NCBI GenBank assembly: GCA_012932865.1
Contig: SAXG01000029.1
Span: 372,001-436,000, forward strand
Length of the DNA: 64,000 bases
Reading direction: 5' to 3'
Source: Amylostereum areolatum
Taxonomy: Eukaryota; Basidiomycota; Agaricomycetes; Russulales; Stereaceae
Shown here: positions 53,733-64,000 of the stretch, piece after piece
Position numbering within the stretch: position 1 is the first letter of the stretch
Layout: every line of letters begins with the position of its first letter
Notes under the pieces: model-generated
What the model was told of the DNA's origin: nothing
Database searches by the model: none
What the model saw: the letters and a program-made list of their open reading frames with translations, nothing else
Position numbers and translations under genes: made by a program

Positions 53733-54198
53733 CTTGTAACCGTTCCGACGACATAGCCGCGACTGTGCCACAGTTCGTCGGCATCTCAACAACACAGCTA
53801 CGACAGTGCCACTGTTTGTCGGCATCTCGACAACGCAGCCACGACTGTGCCCCAGTCACGTCCCCGTAGATACTCGATGCGATCGTTGCCTTATGTACAT
53901 ATATTTACTCGACCTCCTTTCGTACAAAAGGAGGTTCAACGAACGAGCTATTCCTCAGCTCGTTCTCTTTGTAAATACAGGACTGTTCTGAATAAGAACC
54001 TCCTCTTAAACACTAAAGAGAATCCTAAGCATACTAAGTCGACAGACTTGCCTAAGTCTTCCGCGAAGACTTACTGCTTCGTCTATCGACCTTCACCTTC
54101 GTATAAACCGAGACGTCTGGATCACCTGATCCCACCTCTCACGCGTAAGAGTACTGTAGCCTGAGCCGCTTGTCACGTGATAAGGACCGTCCTTAACA
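53648..54198 (+). repeat. 3' LTR of element A
   Basis: 551 bp, same length as the 5' LTR with about six single-base differences by eye. It ends CCTTAACA and is followed by the GCTGG duplication. Confidence 0.92.
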
Positions 54199-56759
54199 GC
54201 TGGCCAATTGGTGATTGCCGCGACCTTTGCTGGATCCATGCGAACCCTTCCTCCGCCGACAATCATGCCCAGGTATTCGATTTCTGCCTTCTCAAACTCG
54301 CACTTTTCTGGCTTCAGATAGAGTTTATTTTCTCGCAGGATCCGGAGGACCTCCTTGACTATTCGACGATGTTCTTCTAGTGTATGCGTGAAGATGAGGA
54401 TGTCGTCCAAATAGACGACCACGACTCCTTGGTGGATCAAGTCTTTGAACAGGTCGTTCATCATGGCTTGGAACGTAGACGGGGAGTTGGTGAGTCCAAA
54501 GAACATGACCGTAGGCTCGTAGAGACCTTTGTTCGTGCGGAATGCAGCTTTCCACTTGTCCCCTTCTTTAATCTGAACATTGTTGTACCCCCATCAGACA
54601 TTGAGCTTGGTAAAGTGCCGTGCTCCCTTAAGCTTGTCAACCAACTCTTGGATGAGCAGGAGCGGGTAACGGTTCTTTATCGTCATCTCATTGAGCTTTC
54701 GATAGTCCTGCACAGGACGTAGCGAGCCGTCTTTTTTCTTGATGAAGAAGAATGGGGAGGCCATGGGTGATTTGGACGGTTGGATCCGGCCAGATCTCAG
54801 GTTCTCTTCCAAAAAGGCGTCCAGTTGCTTCTGCTCGTCCAATGTGAGGGGGTAAACTTTGCAATCGACCGGTTTGAAGTTAGGAGTGAGCTCAATGGCG
54901 TGGTCCCATGGGCGTCGCTCAGGGAGCTTGTCGAAGTCGTCTTTGTCAAAGATGTCCTTGAATTCGTGGTACGCCATTGGGACTCGCTCAGAGAAGGTCT
55001 GTTCCTTTTTCTTAGCGTGCTCTTCAATTGCAATGTCCGATGCATGGGTCCGGATGTGGTATATTGCTTTGTAACCATCCCAGTCGAAAGCAAACAGCTG
55101 CTCGTCCTTTTCCATGTGGACTGGCTCTTCCTCCTCTTCTTCATCATCATCGATATTGAGGAGGGGAGGGGGACGAGAGCAGCTGATAGGGCATCGGTCA
55201 AATTCAATTGACCCGGATTTCCAGTCGATGTGAGGGTTGTGCTTCTTTAGCCACTCATGTCCAATGAAAAGGTCCGTATCTCCCAGATTGGAGACCTCCA
55301 GGTCAATGTTTTCTTCATGGTCTTGAATGGTTAGACGAAGCGTGACATATTCCGTGATGGGACCTCCTGTGTTGAGAGTGCCGTCTGCATTTCGTACTGG
55401 GATTGGGCGAGCAGTCCGTCGCGTGGGGATGTGATTTTCCTGCACAAACTTTGTGTTCATACACGAGCCAGTGCAACCACTGTCCAGGAGTGCGAGAGCT
55501 TTGACAATGCACTTGGAATCTACTACAAGTTGTGTGGGAATGACCGTTTGTTCCTTGGCGCTGGAGGAGCATATAAACTGCATAGGAGTGGCGAGCTCTA
55601 GTAGGGCTTGACATGCTAACTCGTCTCCCATGCCAGTTATCTCCTTGATGGCTTCATAAGTAGCCTTGTCACGGCGTCGGTGGTGTGTCCAGATGCGAAG
55701 GATTGCAATCCCGCTTTCAGGTTTGTCTTCCCTTAAGCGACGAAGCGTCCATTGAGCCGTTCCAGGTGCCATATAACATGATTTGGGCGCCGTGCCCCTT
55801 CCATCGCACGGCGTTGTCCCTGAATTCACAGGGTCCATGACCAGAACCGAGTCCGTATCCAAAGCCGTATCAAAAACTGAAGCCGCAACCAATGCCGTAT
55901 CCAAAGCCAAGGGCTCACAAATTGAAGCCTGAGTATCTAAAATAACAACGGGACACGTGCCCGTACCGATAGAGTCCGTAAGAGAAGTCATAATGGGGAT
56001 ATCCCCCGTAGTAGTACAGTCCGAATCAACAATGCGCATATGTAAACAAGAACCAGGCCACCGAGGCGCAACAAAACCAGACGAGCGAGAAACAGAAACT
56101 TGGGCTTCAGATGCCGTGTACATCGTCAGCCCCCTCAAAAACCCTCCTTCTTCTCCTCCACCTTTGGCTGAGCTTGAAGCGCGTCCATCACGCTTTTCCG
56201 ATCTTCCGGTGGGCATCTCGAATGTCTGTGCTCGAGCCTCCCGCTTTGGTGGTTCCGTGTACCGGTCCCTCCCCCACATGTCTCGGATGTTCTTCACGTC
56301 CACCCTGCAGTCCCGCACCTGGTGGCAATTCTGTCCGCAGCGGAAGCATCGGCCCTTAATGTCGACATGGTTGACGTCCATCGGCTGTCCTTTGCCACCG
56401 TGTACCGTGCCGGTTCCGTCGCGGCGCCATGGGACCTGTCCCCCTTGCTGCCCATTGGACGACCCTTGTCCTTTGGGTTTTTGGTTCTGCGCGGGGCCGC
56501 TGCGTTGAGTTTTCAGGTCCTCCCGCTCCTGTCGCAGTCCATCAATCAGAATGATGCACTCCTTGAGGTCCTCATATTTCTGAGGGACGTGACCGCTGTC
56601 ATAGATGGAGTCAATGGTCCGGTAGTAGATGTTGTGCTTAAGCAGCTGCATGAGGTGGATGGGATCCTGCGCCGTGGAGTACCCAGCCTTCCTTGCCAGT
56701 TGTTCAAACCTGGCAAAGTATTCATGGGCGGTGGTACCCTTTGTCTGTTTGAACCCGTC
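54199..56759 (-). pseudogene. Element B gag to RT segment
   Basis: From the right edge inward on the minus strand: Gag remainder (FKQTKGTTAHEYFARFEQLA), zinc knuckle CFRCGQNCHQVRDC, a Ser/Thr-rich linker, protease (ALLDSGCTGSCMN, FIGHEWLKKHNPHIDW), then RT (FFFIKKKDGSLRPVQDYRKL, YLDDILIFT). A TGA at 54594-54596 replaces an Arg codon in LN-V-R-WGYNNV. The frame is otherwise open to the element A joint at NWPA. Codons beyond 56759 are read from the LTR of element D and do not belong to B. Confidence 0.85.
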
Positions 56760-57180
56760 TGTCACGGATCGCTCCATTTCTCTCTTCGTTTGCAGACCTC
56801 GTACACGCGACGTGTCACGGCACATGACTTTCCCTTGCATCACATGCTTCAATGACGTCATTGCCCGGACTTCCGAGCGGGGTTCCGCATCCTTATCTAT
56901 GACATCACTGCTCCGGACCTTCATCCTCCGCCCCATGACTCCTTTCCTATTGTTCCCCCCGCTCGCACCACTATCGCATCACATCGCACCATCGTTCCCA
57001 CTTGTATATAAGGACAGTGTTTCTCTTCCCTTTTCCCTAGACTGTCCATCTCGTCATACGGTACTGTAGCGCACGTTGCACTACCCTAGACCTCGGCACT
57101 CTCGAAACTATTTTCTTCTCGCTCCTCCCAATCGTCGCGACTTAGGCGGTTCATCGGTCTCATAAACTGTGTTTCTGACA
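56760..57180 (+). repeat. 5' LTR of element D
   Basis: 421 bp from TGTCACGG to TTCTGACA. TATATAAGG is at 57005-57013; inferred transcript start near 57038. Confidence 0.9.
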
Positions 57181-57182
57181 CC

Positions 57183-57193
57183 TGGACAGTCTA
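57183..57193 (+). other. Primer-binding site of element D (self-priming)
   Basis: TGGACAGTCTA starts 2 nt after the LTR. It is the exact complement of TAGACTGTCCA at 57038-57048, 33 nt downstream of the TATA box. The 11-nt match and 2-nt offset repeat the arrangement seen in element A. Confidence 0.7.
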
Positions 57194-57252
57194 CCCCTAC
57201 GCCTACCTCGCACCCCTCTCTCCATCTACCTCTGCCGTCTCTACGACGTTAA

Positions 57253-57798
57253 AAAACTCCCACCACGGACCTCCCGAACGCACCGGTCTTCCTCCCGTTC
57301 AACGGAAAGCCGATCACCCCCCGCGACGACGCACCATTCCCCTACCCTTGGTCCGACGCCGTCACCGTCAACTGCCTCGTCCCCGTACAGAACCTCTACA
57401 AGAAAGATCCCTGGACCGCGCACGGCCTCAACTTCCGCATCTTCGAGTGGAGGTGGCACAAGGATCACGGTACTGTCGTCCTCACCCTATACGTCCAGAT
57501 CACTACGTGCATCAACGTAGATCTCGAACGCCTTGAATTCACCCTCCACGCCCCCACCTACCACACGTACCTCATCCAGGACGCCCCCAACCCGATCCTC
57601 CAAACCAGTTTCACCTCCGTCTCCCAGTTTAACCTCCGGACCCCTGAATCCACCCCGCCACCAGTCCTCCGTCCCACCATCAAGGGTAAGACCCTTCGTC
57701 GCCGCCACCACGAACATAAGATCCGCCAGGCAGTAAAAGCCGGCTACCTCACCAAGAAACTCCTCGGCCGTCGCCCCATCGCGGCGGACTTCTTCTAG
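57253..57798 (+). CDS. Element D leader ORF without ATG, 181 codons
   Basis: This open frame reads as a convincing globular protein (LPNAPVFLPFNGKPITP, FPYPWSDAVTVNCLVPVQNL, FRIFEWRWHKDHGTVVLTLY) and ends KKLLGRRPIAADFF before TAG. It contains no ATG. It overlaps by about 80 nt the N-terminal extension of the gag frame, which is -1 relative to it. No family is recognised. Confidence 0.45.
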   Translation, partial: KTPTTDLPNAPVFLPFNGKPITPRDDAPFPYPWSDAVTVNCLVPVQNLYKKDPWTAHGLNFRIFEWRWHKDHGTVVLTLYVQITTCINVDLERLEFTLHAPTYHTYLIQDAPNPILQTSFTSVSQFNLRTPESTPPPVLRPTIKGKTLRRRHHEHKIRQAVKAGYLTKKLLGRRPIAADFF

Positions 57799-57824
57799 AC
57801 CATCATCACGTCCTCCACAGCCCC

Positions 57825-59414
57825 TTGTCCCCCCACTCCGAACCTCCCCCAGGTGTTTTTCGAGACTACTGTCCCGAAGAATACTATATCCTCACCTCGC
57901 AGCAGACTAAGGAATCCGTACGTTGGCTGCACGACGAACCAAACCGGCAACGTCGAGACTGGTACTTCGACGACCGCAACGAACAACCCTACGTCGAAGA
58001 ATCGGATTTTGCCACCGCTGCGGACGTTCTACAGCGCTTCCTGAACCCCCCTCCGACCAACTCGCCCCCACCCCGTCGACGTACTGTAATCGAAGTCCCA
58101 GAAGGGATCAACCACAACGACACAACTGGGAAGTGGTACGCCTATAGACGGAACAAGAACGGAACCCCAGGACGATCAGTAGTTGAGTGGCAGCCCACTT
58201 CGTTCAGTCCCGTCCAAGATCACTGGTCGTGGCATCATAACCAGCAATTCCTCACCCCCGCCGACTTCCTTGTCGCAAAACAAGTTGAGGACGAAGTTGA
58301 AGAAGCAGAAGAACGCCGACGAGAAACCCTACGCCGCCTTGATCAAGAACTCGCCCAATCCCTCACCGTCCCCCTCCCCTTCGACAAGATGTCCGACGCC
58401 GAATCCAAACCTGCCGTCTCCAAGCGGGAGATCGGCCCCAAGCCAAAGCCATTCAAAGGCGATAGACGCGACACCCTCCGGTTCTCCCTCGAGCTCCGCA
58501 TGTTCCTGCGCGTTAACAAGGATGTTTATGCCACAGATGACGCCAAGATGATGCTCCTCCTCAGCCTGATGGAGGACGACACGGCGAAAGCCTGGGCCAC
58601 GCATCGCCGCATGGAACTCTTCGCCGACAAAGACGAGAAGGAAGACGCCGACACCCTCGACCCCACGCCCCCAACACTCCACTATAGCTCCTACAAAGAG
58701 CTCTTCGAGAGGTTTGGCAAAGACTTTGTGCCCGTCGATCCGAAGATAGAGGCTCAGCGTAAGATCAACGAGCTCGCAATGACCACCCGGGACGTCACCG
58801 ACTTTATCACTGAGTTTGAGATGCTGGCAACCATGTCAGCGTACGACGACGAGGCGCTAATCCACTTTTTCAAGAAGGGACTTCAGCGTGACCTCGGCAA
58901 GCAGGTGGCCCGGTCGTACCCGTTCCCCACCAAGCTCGCGGAGTGGAAGGAGCGCGCCCGCCGCATCAACCACCAGTGGCTCGAAGAGAACCCGGAGAGG
59001 AAGAGCAGTCAGTCCAAGGGGGCTGTCGCGCTCACCTCGAACGGTTCGACCAATGACTCCTCGTCGCGCCGAGTCGGCGCCTTCACCAACACCTCGACCC
59101 GCCCTGCAAAGCTGACGGACGACGAGCGCGCAAAGATGATGCGCGAAGGCAAGTGCTTCATGTGTCGACAAGCCGGTCACGTCTCTCGCGACTGCCCCAA
59201 CCGCGACTCGAGCGCGCGACGGGTGGGCGCAGTAGAGACTGGGTCCAAGGCCCCTCACCTGCCGACAAACACGGCTCCGTCCACTGCAAAAGCAGCTCCC
59301 GACCCATCCAAAACCATCGCGGCGATCACTCGCCAGCTGAAGGATCTGGACGCGGAAGGCAAGGAGCAGGCAGTAGCGCTGTTGAAGGACATCCTGGAAT
59401 CGCAGGATTTTTGA
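57825..59414 (+). CDS. gag: Element D Gag with ATG-free N-terminal extension
   Basis: The frame is open from about 57719, but the first ATG of the whole transcript is at 58389, giving a 341-aa Gag. The extension upstream (EEYYILTSQQTKESVRWLHD) also looks like protein. The core has PFKGDRRDTLRFSLELRMFL, YKELFERFGKDFVPVDPK, and the knuckle CFMCRQAGHVSRDC. It ends DF-TGA beside the run ATTTTT, a weaker -1 slip context (GGATTTT) than in A/C. Confidence 0.85.
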   Translation: MSPHSEPPPGVFRDYCPEEYYILTSQQTKESVRWLHDEPNRQRRDWYFDDRNEQPYVEESDFATAADVLQRFLNPPPTNSPPPRRRTVIEVPEGINHNDTTGKWYAYRRNKNGTPGRSVVEWQPTSFSPVQDHWSWHHNQQFLTPADFLVAKQVEDEVEEAEERRRETLRRLDQELAQSLTVPLPFDKMSDAESKPAVSKREIGPKPKPFKGDRRDTLRFSLELRMFLRVNKDVYATDDAKMMLLLSLMEDDTAKAWATHRRMELFADKDEKEDADTLDPTPPTLHYSSYKELFERFGKDFVPVDPKIEAQRKINELAMTTRDVTDFITEFEMLATMSAYDDEALIHFFKKGLQRDLGKQVARSYPFPTKLAEWKERARRINHQWLEENPERKSSQSKGAVALTSNGSTNDSSSRRVGAFTNTSTRPAKLTDDERAKMMREGKCFMCRQAGHVSRDCPNRDSSARRVGAVETGSKAPHLPTNTAPSTAKAAPDPSKTIAAITRQLKDLDAEGKEQAVALLKDILESQDF

Positions 59415-62400
59415 AACGCCCCCCAGTCGCATCGTCTGGTGGAGGCAAGGGACTTTTGGTATCATCGTCGAATCGTTTCGCTGTATTATCATCTATGCAT
59501 ACCTGTGAGCAATCGTATCCCCCGTGTTTGTATCTGTCTACTGTCACCAAGAACAGGCAAACACCATTGATCACGCTCAAAGTCAAGCTGATCGGACGAG
59601 TTACCAAAAGAGAAATCGACGCAGACGCGCTGCTTGATAGCGGTGCAGAAGGAATTATCCTGAACTGAAGCTTCGTTGAACGCAAGAAGCTCACCACAAG
59701 AAAACTAGAAAACCCGTTCCCCGTGCATAATGTGGATGGCACCGAGAACGTCATGGGCTGGGTACGCGACACAACGACCCAGCGGATCCGGATATACTCG
59801 CAAGATTCAAGGGCGTACCATGAAGAAGAAGCTGAGTTCTTCATCACCGACATCGGCGATCATGACATGATCCTTGGAACAGACTGGCTCGACGAGCACA
59901 ATCCCACCATAGACTGGCAACGAGACCATGTTGACATGCTCCGCTGCCCTCCCTCGTGCACTCTGTCCAAACCTCCTGTGACGAACCTCGCAACCAAGCC
60001 ACGGAAACCATCATCGGTCCAATCACAGCGTAAGGTTGAAGCAGGTAAAACCCCAAGGACACCTCTCGTTGTGGACGATCCCTTCCCAGAGCCGACATAT
60101 GTGTCCTGGACCCCAGTCCCCACTTATGTTATTCCTGCACGCAGAGTCAAAGGTGTCCGCGTCCGCACGGTCCATCGCTCCCCTCTACCCGCACGACTCT
60201 TCACTGAAGACGACGACGAGCGGCCCATGGTATTCCGAGACTGGGAGATCAATGGACTACGCCGCGCCGGAATCCTCCCTGAAACCGATGGTCCTAATCC
60301 AGATGCAATACCCATTCGCGCGGGATTTACAAAAGCGCAGGAGCTTGCAGAGCATTCAAAAGAGAACGCACGCCCGCAAACCTTTGAAGACTTAGTCCCC
60401 CCGCCGTACCGCGACTTTGCGCCTGTATTCGACAAGAAAACCTCCGAGCGACTTCCTGACCGACGGCCATGGGACCATGCTATCGACATGAAAGACGGCT
60501 TTGAACCCAAACCGTGCAAGATCTACCCCCTCTCACCTTCCGAGCAGATCGAACTCGACACCTTCCTCGACGACCACCTGAAGAAGGGCTATATCCGCCC
60601 TTCGAAGTCACCTCAGGCGAGTCCGTTCTTCTTTGTGAAGAAAAAGGATGGAAAGCTGCGTCCCGTACAGGACTATCGAGAATTAAACAAGGGCACTGTC
60701 AAGAATGAATACCCCTTGCCACTGATCTCTGAAATTGTCGACCTCCTCAAAGGTGCAAAGATCTTCTCCAAGATGGATGTTCGCTGGGGCTACAACAATG
60801 TCCGCATCAAGGAAGGCGACGAGTGGAAGGCTGCGTTCAAGACGAATCGCGGTCTCTTCGAACCTACGGTGATGTTTTTCGGGCTTATGAACTCCCCTGC
60901 GACATTTCAGGCAATGATGAATGAACTGTTCAAGGATCTCATCGACTCGGGCAAGGTCATCATCTACATGGACGACATCTTGGTGTTCACTCGCACCATG
61001 GACGAACACCGTGCCATAGCACGGCAGGTTCTGCAGCGTTTGCAAGACAACGACCTCTTCCTCAAACCGGAGAAATGCGTCTTTGAACAAGACTCTGTCG
61101 AATACCTCGGACTCATCATCTCGCACGACAAGATCGCTATGGACCCCGTCAAGGTAGCAGGTATTCAGGACTGGCCGACACCACGAACGGTCAAAGATGT
61201 GCAATCCTTCCTCGGCTTCGGCAACTTCTACCGACGTTTCATCAAAGACTTCTCCAAGGTTGCACGACCCCTATTTGACCTGACAAAGAAGGACTGCACA
61301 TGGGACTGGTCGACGGACTGCCAAACTGCGTTTGACGCACTGAAAGCTGCGTTTACTTCCTCCCCCGTCTTGGTCATGCCTGACCCAAAGAAGCCTTACC
61401 TCGTTGAAGTTGATGCCTCGGACTTTGCTACTGGAGGTATACTCTCGCAGAAAGGCGATGACGGTCACTGGCATCCAGTGGCATATCTGTCCAAGGCCCT
61501 ATCGGAACCGGAACGGAACTACGACATCTACGACAAGGAGCTGCTTGCGATCATCCGTGCGCTTGAAGCCTGGCGCCACTACCTCGAAGGCGCCCCCGAC
61601 ACCGTCGAAATCTGGACAGATCACAAGAACCTGGAGCACTTCAAGACGGCACAGAAGCTGAGCCGCCGACAGGCACGTTGGGCTCTATTCCTCACTCGAT
61701 TTGACTTCTCGCTCGTTCATAAACCAGGAATTTCCCACCGCCCGGATCCAATGTCTCGACGACCCGATCACAAGAATGGTGTTGAAAATGACAACAAGGA
61801 GCACGTCTTGCTTGACCCCAAGTACTTCCAAGTACGCGCAACAAGGCCAGGAGCAGTAACCTCCCTCGGTGATGTCGAACTCCGACGACGTATCCGCGAC
61901 TGCAAAACCAAGGACATCGAGGTCGTTCAAGCCCTGGACGCCATCTTACGAAACGGACCACGTACACTCGTCAAGAACCTTCAAGAGTGGAACTACGAAG
62001 AAGGCCTGGTCCTGTTCAGAGGAAAGGTATATGTCCCTGCAGATGACGAGTTGCGACGCGACATTGTCAAAATGTACCATGAATCGCCCCTGGCTGGACA
62101 CCCCGGTCGCTTCAAGACTTACGAGCTTGTGAGTCGTGAATATTGGTGGCCTGGCATGTCTGTCTTTGTCCGCGACTTTGTAGCAGGATGCGCAACCTGC
62201 CAGTCGATGAAGACACAGAGCAGCCGACCCCACGTCGACATGATCCCAAACGAAGTACCCGATCGACCATTTGGCGTCATCTCCACCGACTTCATCGTCG
62301 AACTCCCTGACTGCGAAGGCTATAACGCCGTCAATGTCGTGGTCGATCGCCTCACCAAGATGGTGGTTACCACCCCATGTACAACGAAGATCACCAGCGA

Positions 62401-63502
62401 TGGCACGGCCGACATTCTCTTCGATAAGGTATACCGACACTACGGCTTAGCAGACAAGATCATCTCGGATCGTGGACCCCAATTTGCTGGACAGGTGATG
62501 CGTACACTCAACGAGAAGCTCGGGATCAAGTCCGCCCTCAGCACAGTGTATCACCCACAGACAGACGGCCAAACCGAACGCGAGAACCAGAACCTCGAGC
62601 AATTTCTGCGAGTATTCTGCAACTACCGTCAAGACGACTGGGTGAAGTGGTTGCCCTTCTTCGAGTTTTCTCACAACTCTCGCACCCACGCAGCTACTGG
62701 AAAGGCTCCCTTTGAAGTCCTCTACGGCTTCCTCCCCAAGATGTACCCATCCGTAAACCCGTCCTCAAAGGTCCCTGCAGTTGAAGAACACCTCCGTCAA
62801 CTTGAAGAAGTCCGACAAGAGATCAAAGCCAGCCTTGCCCTCGCATCGGACTTAATGAAGCACTACAATGGTGACACGATCAGCAAATCGACACCATTCG
62901 CCATTGGAGACAAGGTCTGGCTCGAAGGCAAAAACCCGAAGACGACGAGGCCGAAAGCTAAGCTTGCTGCCAAACGATTTGGACCCTTCGAGATCGTTGA
63001 CATCATTAGCCCAGTGAACTACCGCCTGAAGCTGCCGAAAACGTGGAGAATCCACCCAGTCTTCCATGCTTTGCTGCTCACCGCGTACAAGGAGACAACG
63101 GCACATGGTCCAAACTATGAACAACCGCCGCCTGACCTCGTTGATGACGAAGAAGAATATGACGTTGAAGACATCATCGACTCGAAGCCGACCTGCAACA
63201 AGAAAGGCATACAATACCTCGTCAAGTGGGCAGGCTATCCTGACTCCGAGAATACCTGGCTCCCTCGCTCCTCGCTCTCAAAGGTCACCGACATGATCGA
63301 CGCCTTCCACAAACGCCATCCAAACGCGCCCCGCCCTGTGCGTTCCCTCGGCATCTCCTTTGACGATTTTCTCGCATCTACCCTTGCAGATGACATCGCG
63401 CTCCAGGCGAAAGCGCGTCTTAAAGGGGGGGTAATGTCACGGATCGCTCCATTTCTCTCTTCGTTTGCAGACCTCGTACACGCGACGTGTCACGGCACAT
63501 GA
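59414..63502 (+). pseudogene. pol: Element D Pol with one TGA
   Basis: The pol frame is -1 to gag. Protease DSGAEGIILN is followed at once by TGA (59666-59668), then SFVERKKL in the same frame. From 59723 on it is open: RT (YMDDILVFT), RNase H (EVDASDFATGG, YDIYDKELLA), HHCC (GHPGRFKTYELVSREYWWPG, CATCQ), integrase (STDFIVELPD, ISDRGPQF, YHPQTDGQTERENQ), chromodomain (YLVKWAGYPDSENTWLP). The end runs 67 nt into the LTR. Confidence 0.9.
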
Positions 63503-63857
63503 CTTTCCCTTGCATCACATGCTTCAATGACGTCATTGCCTGGACTTCCGAGCGGGGTTCCGCATCCTTATCTATGACATCACTGCTCCGGACCTTCATC
63601 CTCCGCCCCATGACTCCTTTCCTATTGTTCCCCCCGCTCGCACCACTATCGCATCGCATCACACCATCGTTCCCACTTGTATATAAGGACAGTGTTTCTC
63701 TTCCCTCTTCCCTAGACTGTCCATCTCGTCATACGGTACTGTAGCGCACGTTGCACTACCCTAGACCCCGGCACTCTCGAATCTATTGTTTCTTCTCGCT
63801 CCTCCCATCGTCGCGACTTAGGCGGTTCCATCGGTCCCATAAACTGCGTTTCTGACA
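63435..63857 (+). repeat. 3' LTR of element D
   Basis: 423 bp, starting TGTCACGG after AAAGGGGGGGTAA, ending TTCTGACA. About a dozen differences and small indels from the 5' LTR. Confidence 0.9.
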
Positions 63858-64000
63858 GTGACCACTGTCATAGATGGAGTCGATGGTCCGGTAGTAGACA
63901 TTGTGCTTGAGTAGCTGCATGAGGTGGATAGGGTCCTGCGCCGTAGAGTATCCTGCCTTCCTTGCTAGTTGCTCAAACCTGGCAAAGTATTCATGGGCGG
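63858..64000 (-). pseudogene. Second B-family gag fragment, continues beyond the window
   Basis: The minus strand reads HEYFARFEQLARKAG to YRTIDSIYDSGH, the same part of Gag as at 56588-56730 but with about 10 percent base differences. It is therefore a separate copy, not a local duplication. Confidence 0.8.

Larger units (their letters stand above)
33626..54198 (+). mobile_element. Gypsy chromovirus A with a nested sister copy (C)
   Basis: It runs TGTTACAACTC to CCTTAACA and is flanked by the perfect duplication GCTGG (33621-33625 and 54199-54203) in element B. The LTRs are 551 bp each with about six differences. Removing element C and its duplicated CTGAT leaves about 10.26 kb: LTR, self-primer site, ATG-free leader, gag, pol, accessory module, polypurine tract, LTR. 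This copy is dead: it has a nested insertion, YMDN in RT, a TGA in integrase and stops in the accessory frames. Confidence 0.92.
23565..56759 (-). mobile_element. Old gypsy chromovirus B, split by later insertions
   Basis: The surviving pieces, read on the minus strand, are gag to RT (56759-54199), RT C-terminus and RNase H (33620-32796), integrase and chromodomain (25424-24024) and the 3' LTR (24023-23565). The gaps are element A (33626-54198) and a Plavaka transposon (25427-32793). Removing each insertion and one copy of its target duplication restores an uninterrupted reading frame across both joints (NWPA|PKTKKQ and RLYVP|RDKGLR). This shows the pieces are one element. Stop codons inside RT and integrase indicate long inactivity. 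Confidence 0.85.
56760..63857 (+). mobile_element. Gypsy chromovirus D
   Basis: 7.1 kb with LTRs 56760-57180 and 63435-63857, ATG-free leader, gag, pol with chromodomain, and polypurine tract AAAGGGGGGGTAA. The LTRs differ at roughly a dozen places (about 3 percent). The flanks do not match: CCGTC on the left, GTGAC on the right. The two sides belong to different B-family copies. One TGA lies in protease. Confidence 0.9.

Noticed and set aside
56760..56936. N-terminal 58 codons of the long minus-strand frame ending at 54594
   Set aside because: Antisense reading of the element D LTR; the same codons occur at 63435-63662. Element B coding starts at 56759.

Overview
The window looks like nuclear DNA of a mushroom-forming basidiomycete (Agaricomycetes). 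Genes have many short introns of 47-67 nt with GT..AG ends and CTNAC-like branch points. They encode fungal families (DUF7918 protein, Vps5 sorting nexin, a GH105-like glycosidase). More than three quarters of the window is transposable elements, including a Plavaka-type DNA transposon and several Ty3/gypsy chromoviruses. All calls come from reading the sequence; no database search was run.

Layout. (1) 1-9.8 kb: the 3' part of an LTR retroelement (F) with two long hydrophilic ORFs and an AT-richer pol that carries one frameshift. (2) 9.8-23.5 kb: the host-gene island. It holds an unrecognised ORF, a DUF7918 gene (-), a VPS5/SNX1-like gene (+), an unrecognised ORF, a damaged GH105-like gene (-), an enoyl-reductase/ADH-like gene (+) and a short cystathionine beta-synthase (-). 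(3) 23.5-56.8 kb: one old minus-strand gypsy element (B) cut apart by later insertions. A Plavaka transposon (25427-32793, target duplication TT) carries a transposase and a divergent second gene, and the transposase is itself split by a solo LTR with TSD ACGAG. A 20.6-kb insertion (element A, 33626-54198, TSD GCTGG) contains a sister copy in opposite orientation (element C, 38742-49052, TSD CTGAT). (4) 56.8-63.9 kb: another gypsy element (D), whose two flanks come from two different B-family copies.

The most unusual system is the A/C family (about 10.3 kb). Each copy has 550-551-bp LTRs with 41-bp U3 repeats and an apparent self-primer. In each, a roughly 1-kb leader without any ATG is nevertheless open in the gag frame. 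A canonical -1 slip site joins gag to a chromodomain-type pol. In the position where env would lie there is an accessory module: a zinc-knuckle/coiled-coil protein overlapped by a second long frame, a 127/128-aa basic protein, and a small single-pass membrane protein running across the polypurine tract into the LTR. Each accessory unit has its own TATA-like box. A and C have gag, leader and pol frames of identical length. Each is disabled by only one TGA in integrase, and A also by a YMDD to YMDN change. Element D independently shows the same self-priming arrangement and an ATG-free leader of about 1.35 kb.
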